This document shows, piece after piece, positions 1 through 11,700 of a stretch of DNA of 64,000 nt; within the stretch, counting starts at the first letter, position 1; the number at the start of each line of letters is the position of its first letter. Made by a program: the position numbers and the translations under genes. Origin of the DNA: Oscheius sp. JU75 (taxonomy: Eukaryota > Nematoda > Chromadorea > Rhabditida > Rhabditidae); NCBI GenBank assembly GCA_037178855.1, contig JASJZC010000004.1, forward strand, positions 4,092,001 to 4,156,000, written 5' to 3'. The notes under the pieces were generated by a model that did not search any database, was not told the origin of the DNA, and saw only the letters and a program-made list of their open reading frames with translations.

Positions 1-2
1 GT

Positions 3-807
3 CTGAAAGAGCAACAGGCTGCCGTACAACAACATCAGCAACGGGCCCAGGCACAGCAGTTGCAACACTTGAGACATCTCCAGATACAGGCACAGGCTGT
101 TAATGCTGCTAAAGCAGCTCAGGCCATGAATCAGATTCAGCCACCGCCTGCTAAGAAGATGGCACTTCAAGAGGCTTTGGGTATGTTTCTCTAGTGTTCG
201 TTCCAACAGCAAAACTATTCAGAAACGACCCCAAAGATGGAGAAACCACCGACGATGTCAACACCTGTCTCTGCCGGTTCGACTCCGGATATTACTCCGA
301 CGACTCCTCGTGCTCCATCCGGGAACATCACGGAGAAGAAGTTCCAAGTTCCGTCTCCTCCTTCGCCACCGAAACCTCAAGTTATTGCCGCGACTCCGTC
401 TCCTCCGGCCATTTCACCAATTCCGCCGAGGACAAAGCCTGAACTGAAGCCGTTCGCTGCCCAAGTCAGTGTGCAGCCAATCACAAATGTCAAGACGACC
501 TCTCCTCCTCCTCCCGCTTTGTCGCCAGTCATCCCGAACAACATCAATTACGTCGAGGAGGCCAAATTGAGAGGACAGCCCTTGGGACTTACTCTGAAGG
601 TGAGTACTTATGCTAATGTCCTTCATTTGCTCCTTATGGGGGCGAAATACGAACCATGAACAATGTAATTTTCAGCAAGCCTTATCGAAGAACCATCAGA
701 AGTCTCCCTTGGATGGAATTCGTGCTCAACATGTAAATGGCGAGCTTCAGCTTTCAGCCTCGACTATCGAAGTTCTTCGTAACTCGAACATCGTTCCCAC
801 CCTGTAA
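3..807 (+). CDS. 3' part of a Gln/Ala- and Pro-rich protein (partial, runs off left edge)
   Basis: Three exons read through in one frame: 3-180, 223-599 and 676-807 (stop TAA). The first intron could use an acceptor at 209 (29 nt), but only the acceptor at 222 (42 nt) keeps the frame; the second intron (600-675) is phase 0. The first exon encodes a Gln/Ala-rich, probably helical stretch with several QAQ/QQLQ runs. The second is rich in Pro, Ser and Thr with repeated SPPSPP/SPPPP patterns. The last exon gives a short ordered-looking tail ending in NIVPTL. Low-complexity composition like this is common in nuclear transcription or chromatin proteins, but I do not recognise the family and the N-terminus is outside the window. 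An AATAAA lies about 160 nt after the stop. Confidence 0.75.
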
Positions 808-965
808 TCATAGACTTCTTTGGTCACATAGATCAATGTGTCCATCTTCATCATTCTGACGGGTTATACTCATCTTTCCGGTCTCTCTTATACCTGTAAC
901 ATGCCAACACTGTACACAGCCAAATCTGACCTCAAATGTCATAAAATTATAGAAGAGTAGATGCT

Positions 966-971
966 AATAAA
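966..971 (+). terminator. Poly(A) signal AATAAA of the Gln/Pro-rich gene
   Basis: Canonical AATAAA 159 nt downstream of the stop codon at 807, followed by a T-rich stretch. This is the only canonical hexamer close enough to serve the gene. Confidence 0.6.
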
Positions 972-3900
972 CAGATTTTTTTCACTTTCTTTTCATACTT
1001 GTCTTCGGTAGTCGAGAGTTCAGAGGAGACTCACGATCAGCGACAAAGAGTCTTTGTTAGATGGAAAGTCGAGATTTCCCACGAGATCTGACTCATTGGC
1101 CTTCCACGCAACATCCGTTCAAAAAAGGGCCCGAGAGAATTGGGGACAAAGAGCCGCGTGCTAGGTGACGTGATGTTACCGTCACAGCCCCGTGTAAAAA
1201 AAGCCGTTGGTAGTAGTTGACGGGGGCAACAGCTGTGTCACAATAATGGAGCCTCTTGTCGCCGGACTGATATTGTACGATTCATTCTAAACAGAAAGTA
1301 TCCTGCTCAAAGAAAAGTATTAACTATAATACCGCAAGACCCCAATCCGGATGTTCACGAGAAAAACCAAGTTCGCAGCTGCGGGACACCTGGCTTTTTA
1401 AATAGTACTTCTTTGTCCGTGGACAGAAGAAAGAGTCTGCCGGCAGATCTTTGAGAAAAATGACTTGATTAATAATAAGACGGAGTCATAAAGGGACTTT
1501 TTCCGAGTGTTGTTCTTTAAATGACGTGTAGTTGACCTGAGGCGAGGGATGGTTGTCGGAACAGAAGGGTCCATTCAAAATTTTCTCTTCGAGAGGCAAA
1601 CGTGTACAACTTGCCTGTTCGCTCTGTATTGTGAAAAGGAATCGAAGTGACTGACATTGACGGGGTAAGACTTGACATGTCTCGGTAGGACAATCAAATT
1701 ACTTGTCTATGCTTCAGTGGCGCTCACGTCGCCTGCTACTGTGCAATTCCCGATGGTAAGTGTTTTCCACCCGGATACAAGTTGTTGATCCTTTCCTCGT
1801 ACTCAAAACAACTATGTTTTCGCGGATCTTGAATCACGAGTATTTTCTTCGATACCACAGGGATCCCCTTGGAATAATTTACAGGAGGATGCCCTGCGGA
1901 CACATCCCTCCATTACCCCCTTCCCCATTGTACCTACCGTAATCTGCCTCGACTCGTGTCGCTTTAATTGGCGGGAAGGCATGTCCGTCGGTGACGTCAC
2001 AACATGCACCACCTTTTATGGCGGCAGTCAGAAAACAAAATGAATGACCACTTGACAGGCCGTATCTACGCAATCGAGACTAAGTAATGACAGAGACGAG
2101 ATTGTGGATAATTACGGAGGGAGAGGGGTGATAAGGGTGAGACGAGAAGGAACTCTCCTTATGATACAGTAACTCATGAAATACCAACTGTTCAGTTTTT
2201 TTTTTCTTTTCTGTGAATAAGGTGATAGAACTGGTTGCTTTTGTAACAGTTCCGGTACCGATAACGGAGATAACAATGACCAGTGGCTTATCATTGACGC
2301 TCTTTGCAGGAAGCGGGAGACGATAAAAGGGGGAAAGAGAATGGGAACTCTGAACGTGGAATCAAGAGAAACGGAAGAGCTGCATGTTCTGTTGATTTTA
2401 GTAGTGACAATAGAAAAATAAGAGTTTATCGCTGTAAAAAAGTACACTGTTACGATACGCTGTCCTCACAAAAATATTTTAAACCAGCTTCGCCGCCACT
2501 CTTGTTCTTGTGAACAACTCGCTCTCAGACTTCAAAATTGACTTGCAAACTCTTGGCACGGACTAATTGCAGACAAACAAACAAGTAAACAGTCCGCCAC
2601 AGAAACCATCACGCTTTAGAAGAGTTATTTCCGTGAGGTATGGAATCTTTTAGAAGAGTTTTTGATCACCAATTTACACCATGCTGGAAGAATCATTGGA
2701 GGTACTTGAACCGAAGGAGTAACCAAGAGAGGAGCACCAATAAGACAGACTCCACTGTAGTTCTGTAGCTCACCCAGAGCAGGACATTGCATGAGAGGAG
2801 AGAGACGAATATATGTTTTTCTACTACATTTCTAGCATTCTGCGTTTTGTACCAACTCTTCGAAAGGGTAGGCAATATGTGAGTAGTCTTCTCACTTCCT
2901 CTTTCATTAGTTCTCGAGTCTAAGACAGTAATGGCTCCTAAACTGAATGAGAAGAGAGAAGGGGTCAACTAGACTCCAGAAGACGGTATCAGCCTTTTGT
3001 AGCTCTGCATTCACTCGAGAGACCATTGCTAACTCGTCAATGCTTTATTCTGTTTATAGACTTCCCCTTTTTTGTTCCACCAAATTAAAATCTGCTCCGA
3101 AGATGTGACTGCCTCCCAGGCCATGCTCATTAGCTCAGTTTCCTATTCGATTCGTCCCACGGGACATTTGCTTCGGATGCTTTTTCGGACGGCGCCCGAT
3201 GACCAATCGGCCCGATTACGGTGTGCGCCCTCGGTTGTCAGCAGGCGGCCTTTCAAGTGCCAGCCGCACCCTCGATCAACAGACGACTCGATGCTTTTTC
3301 GGGGGACGAGGAGAGAGTGCATCGAGGGGAGAGAGTCAGAGGCAGAAAAGATAGATAGAGTATAGGGAGAGCGCAGAGAAGAGACGACGGAGACGCAGAA
3401 ATTGGCCAATCACCTGGCACACTTCAGCCGACTGGACGGCAAGACGAGGGATCAACCAACACGCCCCACTTGGTTGCTGTACAAAATACAGAACTTTCTA
3501 CTGTAAGAAAGAGGTCACTGTAGGTCGAGAACACAAAGAATTGCTGCAGTCGATCTGGATAGGATGGTGCTACAGTTTCCTGTTGTCTTTATGAACATAT
3601 TTTAGTAGGAGTCCAAAAAGAACCAGGACAAAACTTTAGTTACCGTAACGAGTTGGCTGCTGCTACTTCTCCTATTACATTCCCGCAATTCAGGTGGGAA
3701 TAAACCAAACAATCTTTTGTTCGGTCAACAGTAAGCCCAGTGTCGGGCAGAAAAATTGAGGAAAATATTTGGAGTTGGAGAGTTTCAAAGTGGAGAGTTC
3801 GCCTATCAGAAACCTCTTAACTTATTCGGGTCAAGTCATTGTATATATTACTTCGTTCTCATACTTCTTCGGATTTATTATCGCAACTCTTGATGTCAGG

Positions 3901-4135
3901 AGAAAACTTGCTCTTTACTTGTGTAGCCTTTTATGAATCTCTAATAAGACCAAAAAGTCCGCTGAACGTCTTTTCATAAAACCCCGATATTCCCAGATCA
4001 TTCAGTCTCAATCGCCCACGAGCACGCACGTGTCCGTTTTGAGATAAGAGACAGAACGCTATTCAGTTTTATTGGAGAAACCGTTGGAATCAACCGGTAG
4101 ATGAGAATCAATATGACTCAGTATACAACACAACT
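972..4135. other. 3.2 kb intergenic stretch, no gene found
   Basis: Neither strand shows a chain of exons with matching splice sites and phases; the short open frames here have no family signature. Visible structure is limited to a GC-richer patch near 3150-3300, a purine-rich (GA) run near 3300-3390, and one copy of a dispersed repeat near 2572-2620 (listed separately). It lies between the end of the left-edge gene and the 3' end of PITHD1, so it is not an obvious promoter for either. Confidence 0.6.
2572..2622 (+). repeat. Dispersed repeat copy A (GACAAACAAAC ... CTTTAG)
   Basis: The sequence runs from gacaaacaaac through accatcacgctttag. It matches a copy near 48788-48842 over most of its length and shares its 3' half with a copy near 16493-16552. 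Element type unknown; the ending resembles the tail of a short interspersed element or MITE. Confidence 0.5.
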
Positions 4136-5324
4136 TTAGAAGAGGGTTCGAGCAGCCGTATCTGGAATCTCTCCTTTATGATCTTCAGCGAGTGGACGAG
4201 CCTCGTACGTAGCGATGGCTACCTGAAAGGAAGTGTTGTGTTGACAGAGCGCACCCTAGTCATCAATCTAATCTCGACAAAAGAAGTTTGTCTACAGTAC
4301 TCAGAACCGATTACTGTACTCTCTCCCTATCTGAAGGTGCCGATTTTTATTGACGGGGTCAGTCAGCGAGTAGAGATTACTCCTCATGTCGTCGGGGGAT
4401 TGACAGCCATTAGGATCTCTGGGAGTTCACTTCTGTTCTTACCTTTTGCCTAAAATCGTGCTGATACTCTCCTCGAAGACCAATGTAGTAAATTCTGGTG
4501 ACATCGTCTCCGAAATTGCCGCAGACCTGAAGCTCTCATTTTTGTAGGAAGGGACCACAAAACCTGGATAGTCAGGTGGGTGACATTCGAGAATTTCATG
4601 GCTTTCAGCGGGTAGTCGACGACACCGGCTGGATCCTGCTTGAGGTAAATTTCCTGATCGGGCTCGATTTTACAGTCGTCAAAAGACATCTAAACCACTT
4701 GTTTACATAAGCTGCTACAGTAATCCGATCCATTGTAACCTAACACCAGGAGTAGTGGTATCCAACTGTGCACCATTCTTTCAACAAAAGTTACACTACA
4801 CTCAGCTGGATATCACCATGCCCGTCTATTGCTGCCCATCCGCGTAATAATTACGCGTATCTCTCGAGCATACCGCCGGTCGATCTTTGAAGATTCTGAT
4901 CCTTGCCGGGTGGGATGGGCTGGAGGGTCCACTGATAACCAATCCCAAAATTTTGACATGACCCGCGAATGGAATGTTGAAGAGCAGTTCCTCGTCACAG
5001 TCGCTGTCCACGAAGGTAGTCCTAAAATGAAGATTTTTGCTGGGAAAAGGACCAGGAACCTGTTGTTTTTCTGGTCCATCGACTTGAAGACTGTCACTCC
5101 ACTACCCTCGGTCGCCTCGTTCAAAACAGTTACCTGGAGACATCGATTAGCTTTACTTTGAAGCGAACAGAAGCTGTGAAATACCGTGGACACCCAGGCA
5201 GTATCACAGTACAATAACAACGCACCTTGGACTTCTCAATGGTTTGATGCAGATCGTAGACGAAAAAGTCTGGAGTCGGTTGGCATTCGGCAGAACATGA
5301 ACCGTGTTCACCGTGATCACACAT
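4136..5324 (-). CDS. PITHD1: PITH domain-containing protein, PITHD1 orthologue
   Basis: Six exons: 5324-5226, 5133-5060, 5021-4874, 4689-4564, 4526-4443 and 4222-4136. They sum to 618 nt, giving 205 aa against about 211 in human PITHD1. The N-terminus is the family's His/Cys-rich leader (MCDHGEHG). The PITH signature follows: FVDSDCDEELLFNIPF, then SHPARIRIFKD, MSFDD, FSNVTHLTI and YYIGLRGE, closing with the YEARPLAEDHK region. PITH domains are beta-sandwich folds also found at the C-terminus of thioredoxin-like TXNL1, where they bind the proteasome. PITHD1 itself has been linked to proteasome and RUNX1 biology in vertebrates. Introns are 37-220 nt. The gene lies 312 nt downstream of cyclin Y on the same strand, so a shared transcript is possible. 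The start is preceded by an acceptor-like tcatag at 5330. Confidence 0.95.
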
Positions 5325-5636
5325 TTTGGCTATGACTTTCCTTTCTATTCACTGTTCTGATTCACAAAGTATGGCATCGTAAATACAGCAACATATCATT
5401 CAAATAACAAAGAAGAATTGCAGATATGTTTATTATTTTGGTTGAGTCACGTTACGTAAAAAAAAAGTAAGAAATTAAAAACAAATACACGATAACAGGG
5501 AACATGCATCGATACAAGAGTTCTTTGGAGAGGGACAACTGATATTATAGGGACGACAGACCCAGTTGGCGTCCAAAATGCATGAGATTATGCACGGAAC
5601 TGACTATCACAGAGTGAGAGGACTGAAAAGATGAGC

Positions 5637-7134
5637 TTACGAGAGAATGACTGGACTTCGAACGAGGTCCTTGAACACGTTGTCGGCCGAATTGCACCGT
5701 TTTACTGTGTGGATTTTGTCTTCGAAAATCCTGCTTAGAGCCTACAAAAAAATGTTTTCAAATGGGTCAAAATGGCTCAAACCTCGAGTCGTTTTGCTCG
5801 TTCCTTGTAAAGTGGCTGAATCGGGAGTTGTAAGTCATTTGCCAGCGCCAGTGTCCGAAGATCGAAATAATACTTGGCGTAGACGGACGAGGGAACTTCG
5901 ATGTTGAAGTCGAGACATTCCAGAAACCGTCGTTCCAGCTCGTTCCTGAATTTTGCTTGATGTAAAAACTGAAAACAAAGCAACTAACATGTCATCGACA
6001 TTCGTATCTCTGAGGATTTGGCAATAATCCACGTTCCAAACAGCCTGGTCGTCCCAAACTTTAGAGGCTAGCATAATGGATCCGAGCACAACCCGTCTCC
6101 AATTAGAAGGGCAGAGGTCCATTTCCGCATAGTTCAGCAGCCGTTCGATGTAAACCTAAATTCTCTTGATCTCTAGGAACTCGGAAAAGTTCTAAATGTT
6201 CCGTACTGTCCCAACAAGCAAAAAAGAGATAATGGTTTGTTTTTGTTGTACTCTACTTTTACCAAATAGGAACCAAAACAAAATAAAAAAGACTAACTAA
6301 TGTGATGATAGCACATTCCGCCGTGAGTTGTGCCGAATAGAACAGTGTCTTCACGAATCTGTAGATTTGGCGATGATCTGGATCTCGTGAAATGACTTCT
6401 GGGGGTAAAGGATCCCTCTCAAATCAAGTTTTTTGAGGTAGAAAAGTATACAAACCGATATGGGATGAAGACGCTCTTCGAAAATTTCCATTAGACGCTC
6501 GTGACCGCGGTTACTTCGATTCGCAATGTGATAGTAAATAGCCAGAGAGATGCATTTCACTGTATTACGAAGATGTGGTTGACTTATTGTCGAATCATCT
6601 AAATTTCTGGATATAAACTGTTTTAAAAGGACTTACCGAGATAAATTGTACTACAGCTGCTGGATTTTCTCAAACTCTGAGGCAGGACTCCGGGGAAATT
6701 TCCGCCAGCTGCTAACGCATCCAGCATGTAGCAAGAACGACGATTATCTCTCACTAAACCGGGGAATTCTGTTTGAAAAAAGGTAAGTTACATTTCATTT
6801 CACTTTTACTCCGTTCCATAAACGCTGGTTTCGCTGTTGGATGCGTCGATGGGTCTTCTTCGCATTCTGAAAAGTGGGTCGTTAAATAAATAAGGAAGAA
6901 CAAACCATCAGGAATTTCTCGTTCACTAATATGAGGAAGGATTTTTAGAAACGTCGTCGTCGTATCATCTCGTTTCAGTGGCTGCTGTACAAACTGAAAA
7001 TATATACTTTTATCATCTACTTGTGAGAAAAACCGAACCTCGCTATGATTGTTCCTAGTATAATGTCCTTCAAATGAATAGATTTTATCGTCGGCAGTTG
7101 AACTACGACTTCGGAGGCAGCAAGTATTTCCCAT
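5637..7134 (-). CDS. CCNY: Cyclin Y (CCNY/CCNYL1 orthologue)
   Basis: Nine exons: 7134-7039, 6993-6906, 6866-6804, 6768-6637, 6598-6456, 6417-6298, 6155-5989, 5945-5783 and 5741-5637. They total 1077 nt, giving 358 aa (human 341). The protein begins MGNTCC, the expected N-myristoylation and palmitoylation start that puts cyclin Y at membranes. The family's [15 protein letters not shown] segment precedes the cyclin box, which carries [41 protein letters not shown] and [16 protein letters not shown], then [11 protein letters not shown]. Cyclin Y activates PFTAIRE/PCTAIRE kinases (CDK14/16), acting on Wnt co-receptor phosphorylation and, in Caenorhabditis, on synaptic vesicle trafficking. One intron (6803-6769) is only 35 nt. 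It is transcribed toward PITHD1, whose start lies 312 nt past this stop. Confidence 0.96.
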
Positions 7135-7176
7135 AACTGGAAGAAAATACAATAAATAGAATTAATTCTGACTCAC

Positions 7177-7243
7177 CTCAAAGTGGTCAAATATGCTCAG
7201 TCCGCCGGTTAACACATCTTCTAATGCTCTTCTTTTCAAGAAT
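7177..7243 (-). other. Candidate 5' non-coding exon of cyclin Y
   Basis: A 67-nt block bounded by ttttcag upstream and gtgagt downstream, followed by a 40-nt intron whose acceptor (ends 7137) lies two bases before the cyclin Y ATG. The block is open in one frame, but that frame is not the MGN frame, so I read it as leader sequence. The same acceptor could instead receive a spliced leader. Confidence 0.45.
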
Positions 7244-8727
7244 CTGAAAATGGTAAACTATGAATAAAACGAAAGAAAATGAAAGGAAAATGCTAAACGA
7301 GGGCAGAAAATGTGTGCGCAAGCTTCGGTAGGAGGAGCCTGGGATCGCGATAAGACACTAGCGCCGAAAAGAATTTCGGGGAGCCTACTTCGACCGATTC
7401 TTTCTCCCCTCTTTAGGTTTGCACGAAATTGCACGGTTTTAGAGTGGTGTTGTGGTCCATAGTTGCACAGCAGAAACTCTCCAAAAGGATGGGATTCCGA
7501 CGTAAAAATGGCAAAAGTTAGTTTTTTTTTTTTGTTGAATACATCATCTGTTGCTTATTGTGTGCTTGTTTTCTATATTTTACCGTCGAGCCTCACACAC
7601 GTTTATGAATACCACGTAGTTTTTGGCAAAGAGTTTCCGCAGATGAGAAATGGAAACCGGTTAGTTCCGAGAAGTCAACATGCTGCCTCAAATCACGAGC
7701 TGCCAAACATTTTTGTTGCAAGTTCAGCACAATCCACATAGCTTCTGAGTGGTATTTACTTGAAGAAGGTTGGTAACAGGATGGGCCCAAGAGAAAAATT
7801 TGAGATTTCAGACAAAAGAAGTAGTGATTTTGCCCATTTTTAGTGGAAAAACATGTATTTGGACATATCAAAATACTTCTTTTAATGAGCTGTGAAATGG
7901 GCTAAAATACCACTCCTTTTTGATACCCATTATTTTTTGGGCCCGTCCCGTTGCCAACCCTGACCCGAAGCATGAAACACTACATCTTAACCAATGTTTT
8001 GGCTTATTACTGGGATTTTTCAGAGCACTAATACAGCTTATTTGTAGCAATAAATGGACCGGAAGAAACCTATAAGGAGTTCTAAGTAACTTGCAAAGAA
8101 AGTCAAGGATGAATTGATAGATCGTTTGCCCTGAAAAACTAAAGGCGTAAAGTTTGATTGATGCGTCCCAAAATCACAACCGTGAAATAGCGGGAACTTA
8201 AAAAAAATATATCCTCCACTTTCAGGCTTTGCTCTTTCTTTTCCAGTCTTTACAAGTTTCAATGCAAAACTCCATGCTCTTTTTTTCGCAAGGAACCCAC
8301 ATCTCTCCAATCTCGATATCGCATTGGCTCGCGAATCAATTATCTTCTGCATACCAAAAATGCCAATCTTTCGGCCACATACAATGTCTCTGAGCGAACT
8401 ACGTGGTATAAGCTAGCGCTTTTGTTGATGTAGTGAGTCAGGACCGCAAACCAGTCGCAGTCTTCTGCTCCTATTATTAATTGGGACACAATTAGAACTC
8501 TCTCTGATGCTTGAAACGTATAACTTCGTTCTTGTTTGCTCCTCCTCACTCTCTCCACCCTCTTTGTTTTCCTCTGTGTCAGCTGTCCTCGAAGGTTTAT
8601 CTCCACGTCCTGTCACAATAATCTCGTACGATCTCCGTCTTTCTCGCTCCACTTCCGAAATTTCCTCATTTCCCTTTTTTCAGAAAAAGGACAAATTACA
8701 TGGTCTGACGGGAAAACCAAGCCAAAG
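7244..8727. other. Divergent intergenic region between cyclin Y and OSBP
   Basis: About 1.5 kb between two divergent genes, presumably holding both promoters. I see no exon chain in it. The end nearest OSBP is pyrimidine-rich (about 8530-8683) and finishes with an acceptor-like ttttttcag at 8683, 44 nt before the OSBP start. Confidence 0.5.
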
Positions 8728-11700
8728 ATGTCCTCCAGAGCCGGCTCTACTACTTCCTGTGACCAGTCCATCAACTCCATCAACAACAATAACAACAGCA
8801 GGTTTGTATGACACGCTTCAAACCCGGGCACTTTCCTTATCTTAAAAGTCCGCGAACGTTCTGTCCATGACTGCAATCCGAGCACTGCTCCAATCGATCA
8901 CTTTTGGTCAACAGGAACTCCCAAAGCAAACAAACCTAGTGGATAAACACTTTCTTGTGGAAACCGTTGCAAAAGAATTTTAAAACAAAGGATAAACCCT
9001 TAGTGATTCTTCATTTTCAGTGAGGAGAAAGCCGGCTGGCTACAAAAATGGACAAACTACCTAAAAGGATATCGGCAGCGCTGGTTCGTCCTCGACTCAG
9101 AATCTGTTTTCAGTTATTACAGGTTAGTCAGAGTTTACTTTTTGAAAAATCGGAAGAGAAAAGTAGGTACAATGGCCCCTTCTCATAAAACAGTGTTTCG
9201 TATTTCAGGGTCAGGTCGGTGCGTTCTCACCTTTCTTAGTGCTCGCTATTACATCTTGAGAAAGTCATTCTTTACTCTTGTACTCTACCCTTTCATGACA
9301 AACCTGTTCTCTGCCAACTCGTCTTCCCACAAATTAACCTCATTCATCAAATAATTTTCTCTCTGAAAACGATCAAACCCTAGGTGTCAGATTTCATCTA
9401 GCTATACAATTCACCTCCTTCTATTTTTTTGTCCGGAACTTTGCCCTCAACTTGTTCTTTGTTTCCTGGCTGGACTCGTATTTAAAACCTTTCAACAATT
9501 CAGTCTTGGAGTCTAAAGATCTGTTACGCCACCATAATCACCATAGAGAGAAAGTGCGCGAACCGGCCGCTGTGCGCTCAAACAACTGCTTCTGTGTGTT
9601 GGGTCGCCACCACCCGTTTCTCGCGCCGTAGCGGCAACTCCCGATAGCGGAAGAGTGTGTGCGGCAACGCGATCTATCCATATTTGCATTTCTACCCGAT
9701 CGATGAACATTGATTAAATTCGGCGCCATTCTGTCCACTGAACTGACAGAAACTCTCTCTTGTTTGTACAGTAAACACGTTGGGCTTTTATCGTTTCAGG
9801 CGTATTTCAGGGTCAGGTCGGTGCGTTCTCACCTTTGATAGTGTTTGCAATTCAGCTATAATAGACACCGATCCTCTCCACTCAGAGCCCTTTTCCCATT
9901 GTACTGCGTTCATTTCCCTGGGAAAGCAGTGACTCAGTCTTTCGGTGACGAATCCTCCTTTTCGCTATCACTTATCGAAAGCAATAACGGCAGAATTAGT
10001 CATTTTATGACGGTACAGGACGACTATTCAGTCATTGTTGTTCTGCTCTCCACCAGCAGCAAATTCATCGGAAATAATCCAGTGAGAATCGATCATTTTA
10101 TCAGTTCTTCCGTCATTTATGGCCCAGTTGGTGGCACCTTATTCTTCTCTTTGTTCTTTCTTCTGTCTAATTTCTCCTCCACATAGAGTGTCCCCCATCC
10201 AATACGCCGTCTATGATTCGGGACTGATATGTACACGGAGAGTGGGAACGATAAGATCGCCGATCAGAAGACGAAGTCTTCGCAGAAAATGGCGAACCTT
10301 CGGGGCAGACTCCGAAAGGCCAAAAAGAGCTTTATCGGTTGCAACTTCCCTTTGGGAAGGAGGTCTAGAAAATTTTCTATCGAAGACGTCTATTATTCCG
10401 CTTCTGATCTACGTCACAAGTGAGTTCCCCAGATGTTTTTGTCGTCTTCCTAATAGTCATTCGATAAAGATTAGAAGCCGTAACAAGTAGTTGATAAACG
10501 CAAGAAGTGATAAGATTTTGAGCTCATTTGCTCTAAGATGCCTAGTCTGCGTGGTGGTCTCCGAAAGGCTAAGAAAAAGGTGGTCAGCTGGATCCCGCTC
10601 AAACAAAGAAGACGCAATCAAGACACTTTTGAAGATATTTCCATCTTTGACAGGTTTTTCATTGTTCCTTTTCGAGCCAAGAGCTCAAAGTTCCATTATC
10701 GCAAAGTTCGTCCCGTTCAGTTATCAAAATAACGTAGTCTTATCAGCCAGTTGAGTCTATTCAAAGACTTTTGCTTCTGATTTAGAGAGTTGGGGATCTT
10801 TTCAACACATTTATCTGCAAGTTTTTTTTCCAGAAGTCCCGGAGATGTTGGTCAGTCGTGCAGAGGCAGCATCGATCTACAAAAGGCTAGAATAATCTCT
10901 GACAAGGTTTGTTTCTCCTCACTTCTTTTAACAAAACTCATTTTAGGTCTCAAACAACATTGTGATCTCGACGCAGTCGCAATCTTTCCATCTAAAAGCC
11001 TCAAACGACATTGACAGACAGAAATGGCTTCAGGCACTCGAATATGCACGACACAAAGCTATTAAGCAGGCTGAGAGTGGTTTGTGTTTTGTTGGAATCT
11101 AGATGAGGGAAGTCGTTTTTCAGATGAAGATGAAGAAGCCAACCGAGATCCAGAATCATCACGTGTAGAAGTCATCCAAGACATCAACAAGGACCTCGAT
11201 CGTAAATTGGTCTCATTACGAGATGCTGTTCGAATTCTAGGTGAGTCCCTTCGAATGAGTGGTTGATTCGAGCTGGTAACCAAGGACATGTTTGTGTGTG
11301 CACGGCCGTGTTGTCGTGTGAACCGCGATCCCCTTTTCAGCTTTTTCCTACCTTTCTAATTTGACCATTTTGTAGGAAAACACAGTGACGAGCTGATCCG
11401 TTGTGTAGGAGATTCCGATACGGACAACAAGACTCTTTCCGAAAGAGCCACTCTCGTGAAGGTACTTTGTTTAGCGATACTTGTAGTGGCAACAATTTAG
11501 ATCACTACAAGTGCTGTGCTGAAAGCCGCCGAGGAATTTGTCGATCATTCGGACAAGGGAGCCAAGCGCTTGAGAAAAGTCCTGGCGACGGAGCAAAAGG
11601 AGAAAGTCGTGCTACAGGAACAGCTGGAAGCCCTGGCGAAACAGCATGCTGGTCTTGAAAGAGCAGCCACAATCAGTCATTCCAATGCTCCGATTTCCGC

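Noticed and set aside
3072-3409. Overlapping open frames on both strands near 3.1-3.4 kb
   Set aside because: They fall in a GC-richer, GA-rich patch where stops are rare; no family features.
9845-10186. 113-codon + frame in the OSBP intron
   Set aside because: No homology signature and no useful splice phase; it overlaps the likely promoter of the alternative exons.
10119-10490. Second open frame overlapping OSBP alternative exon A
   Set aside because: The paralogous exon B is similar only in the MANLRGRLRKAKK frame, so this overlapping frame is probably a shadow.
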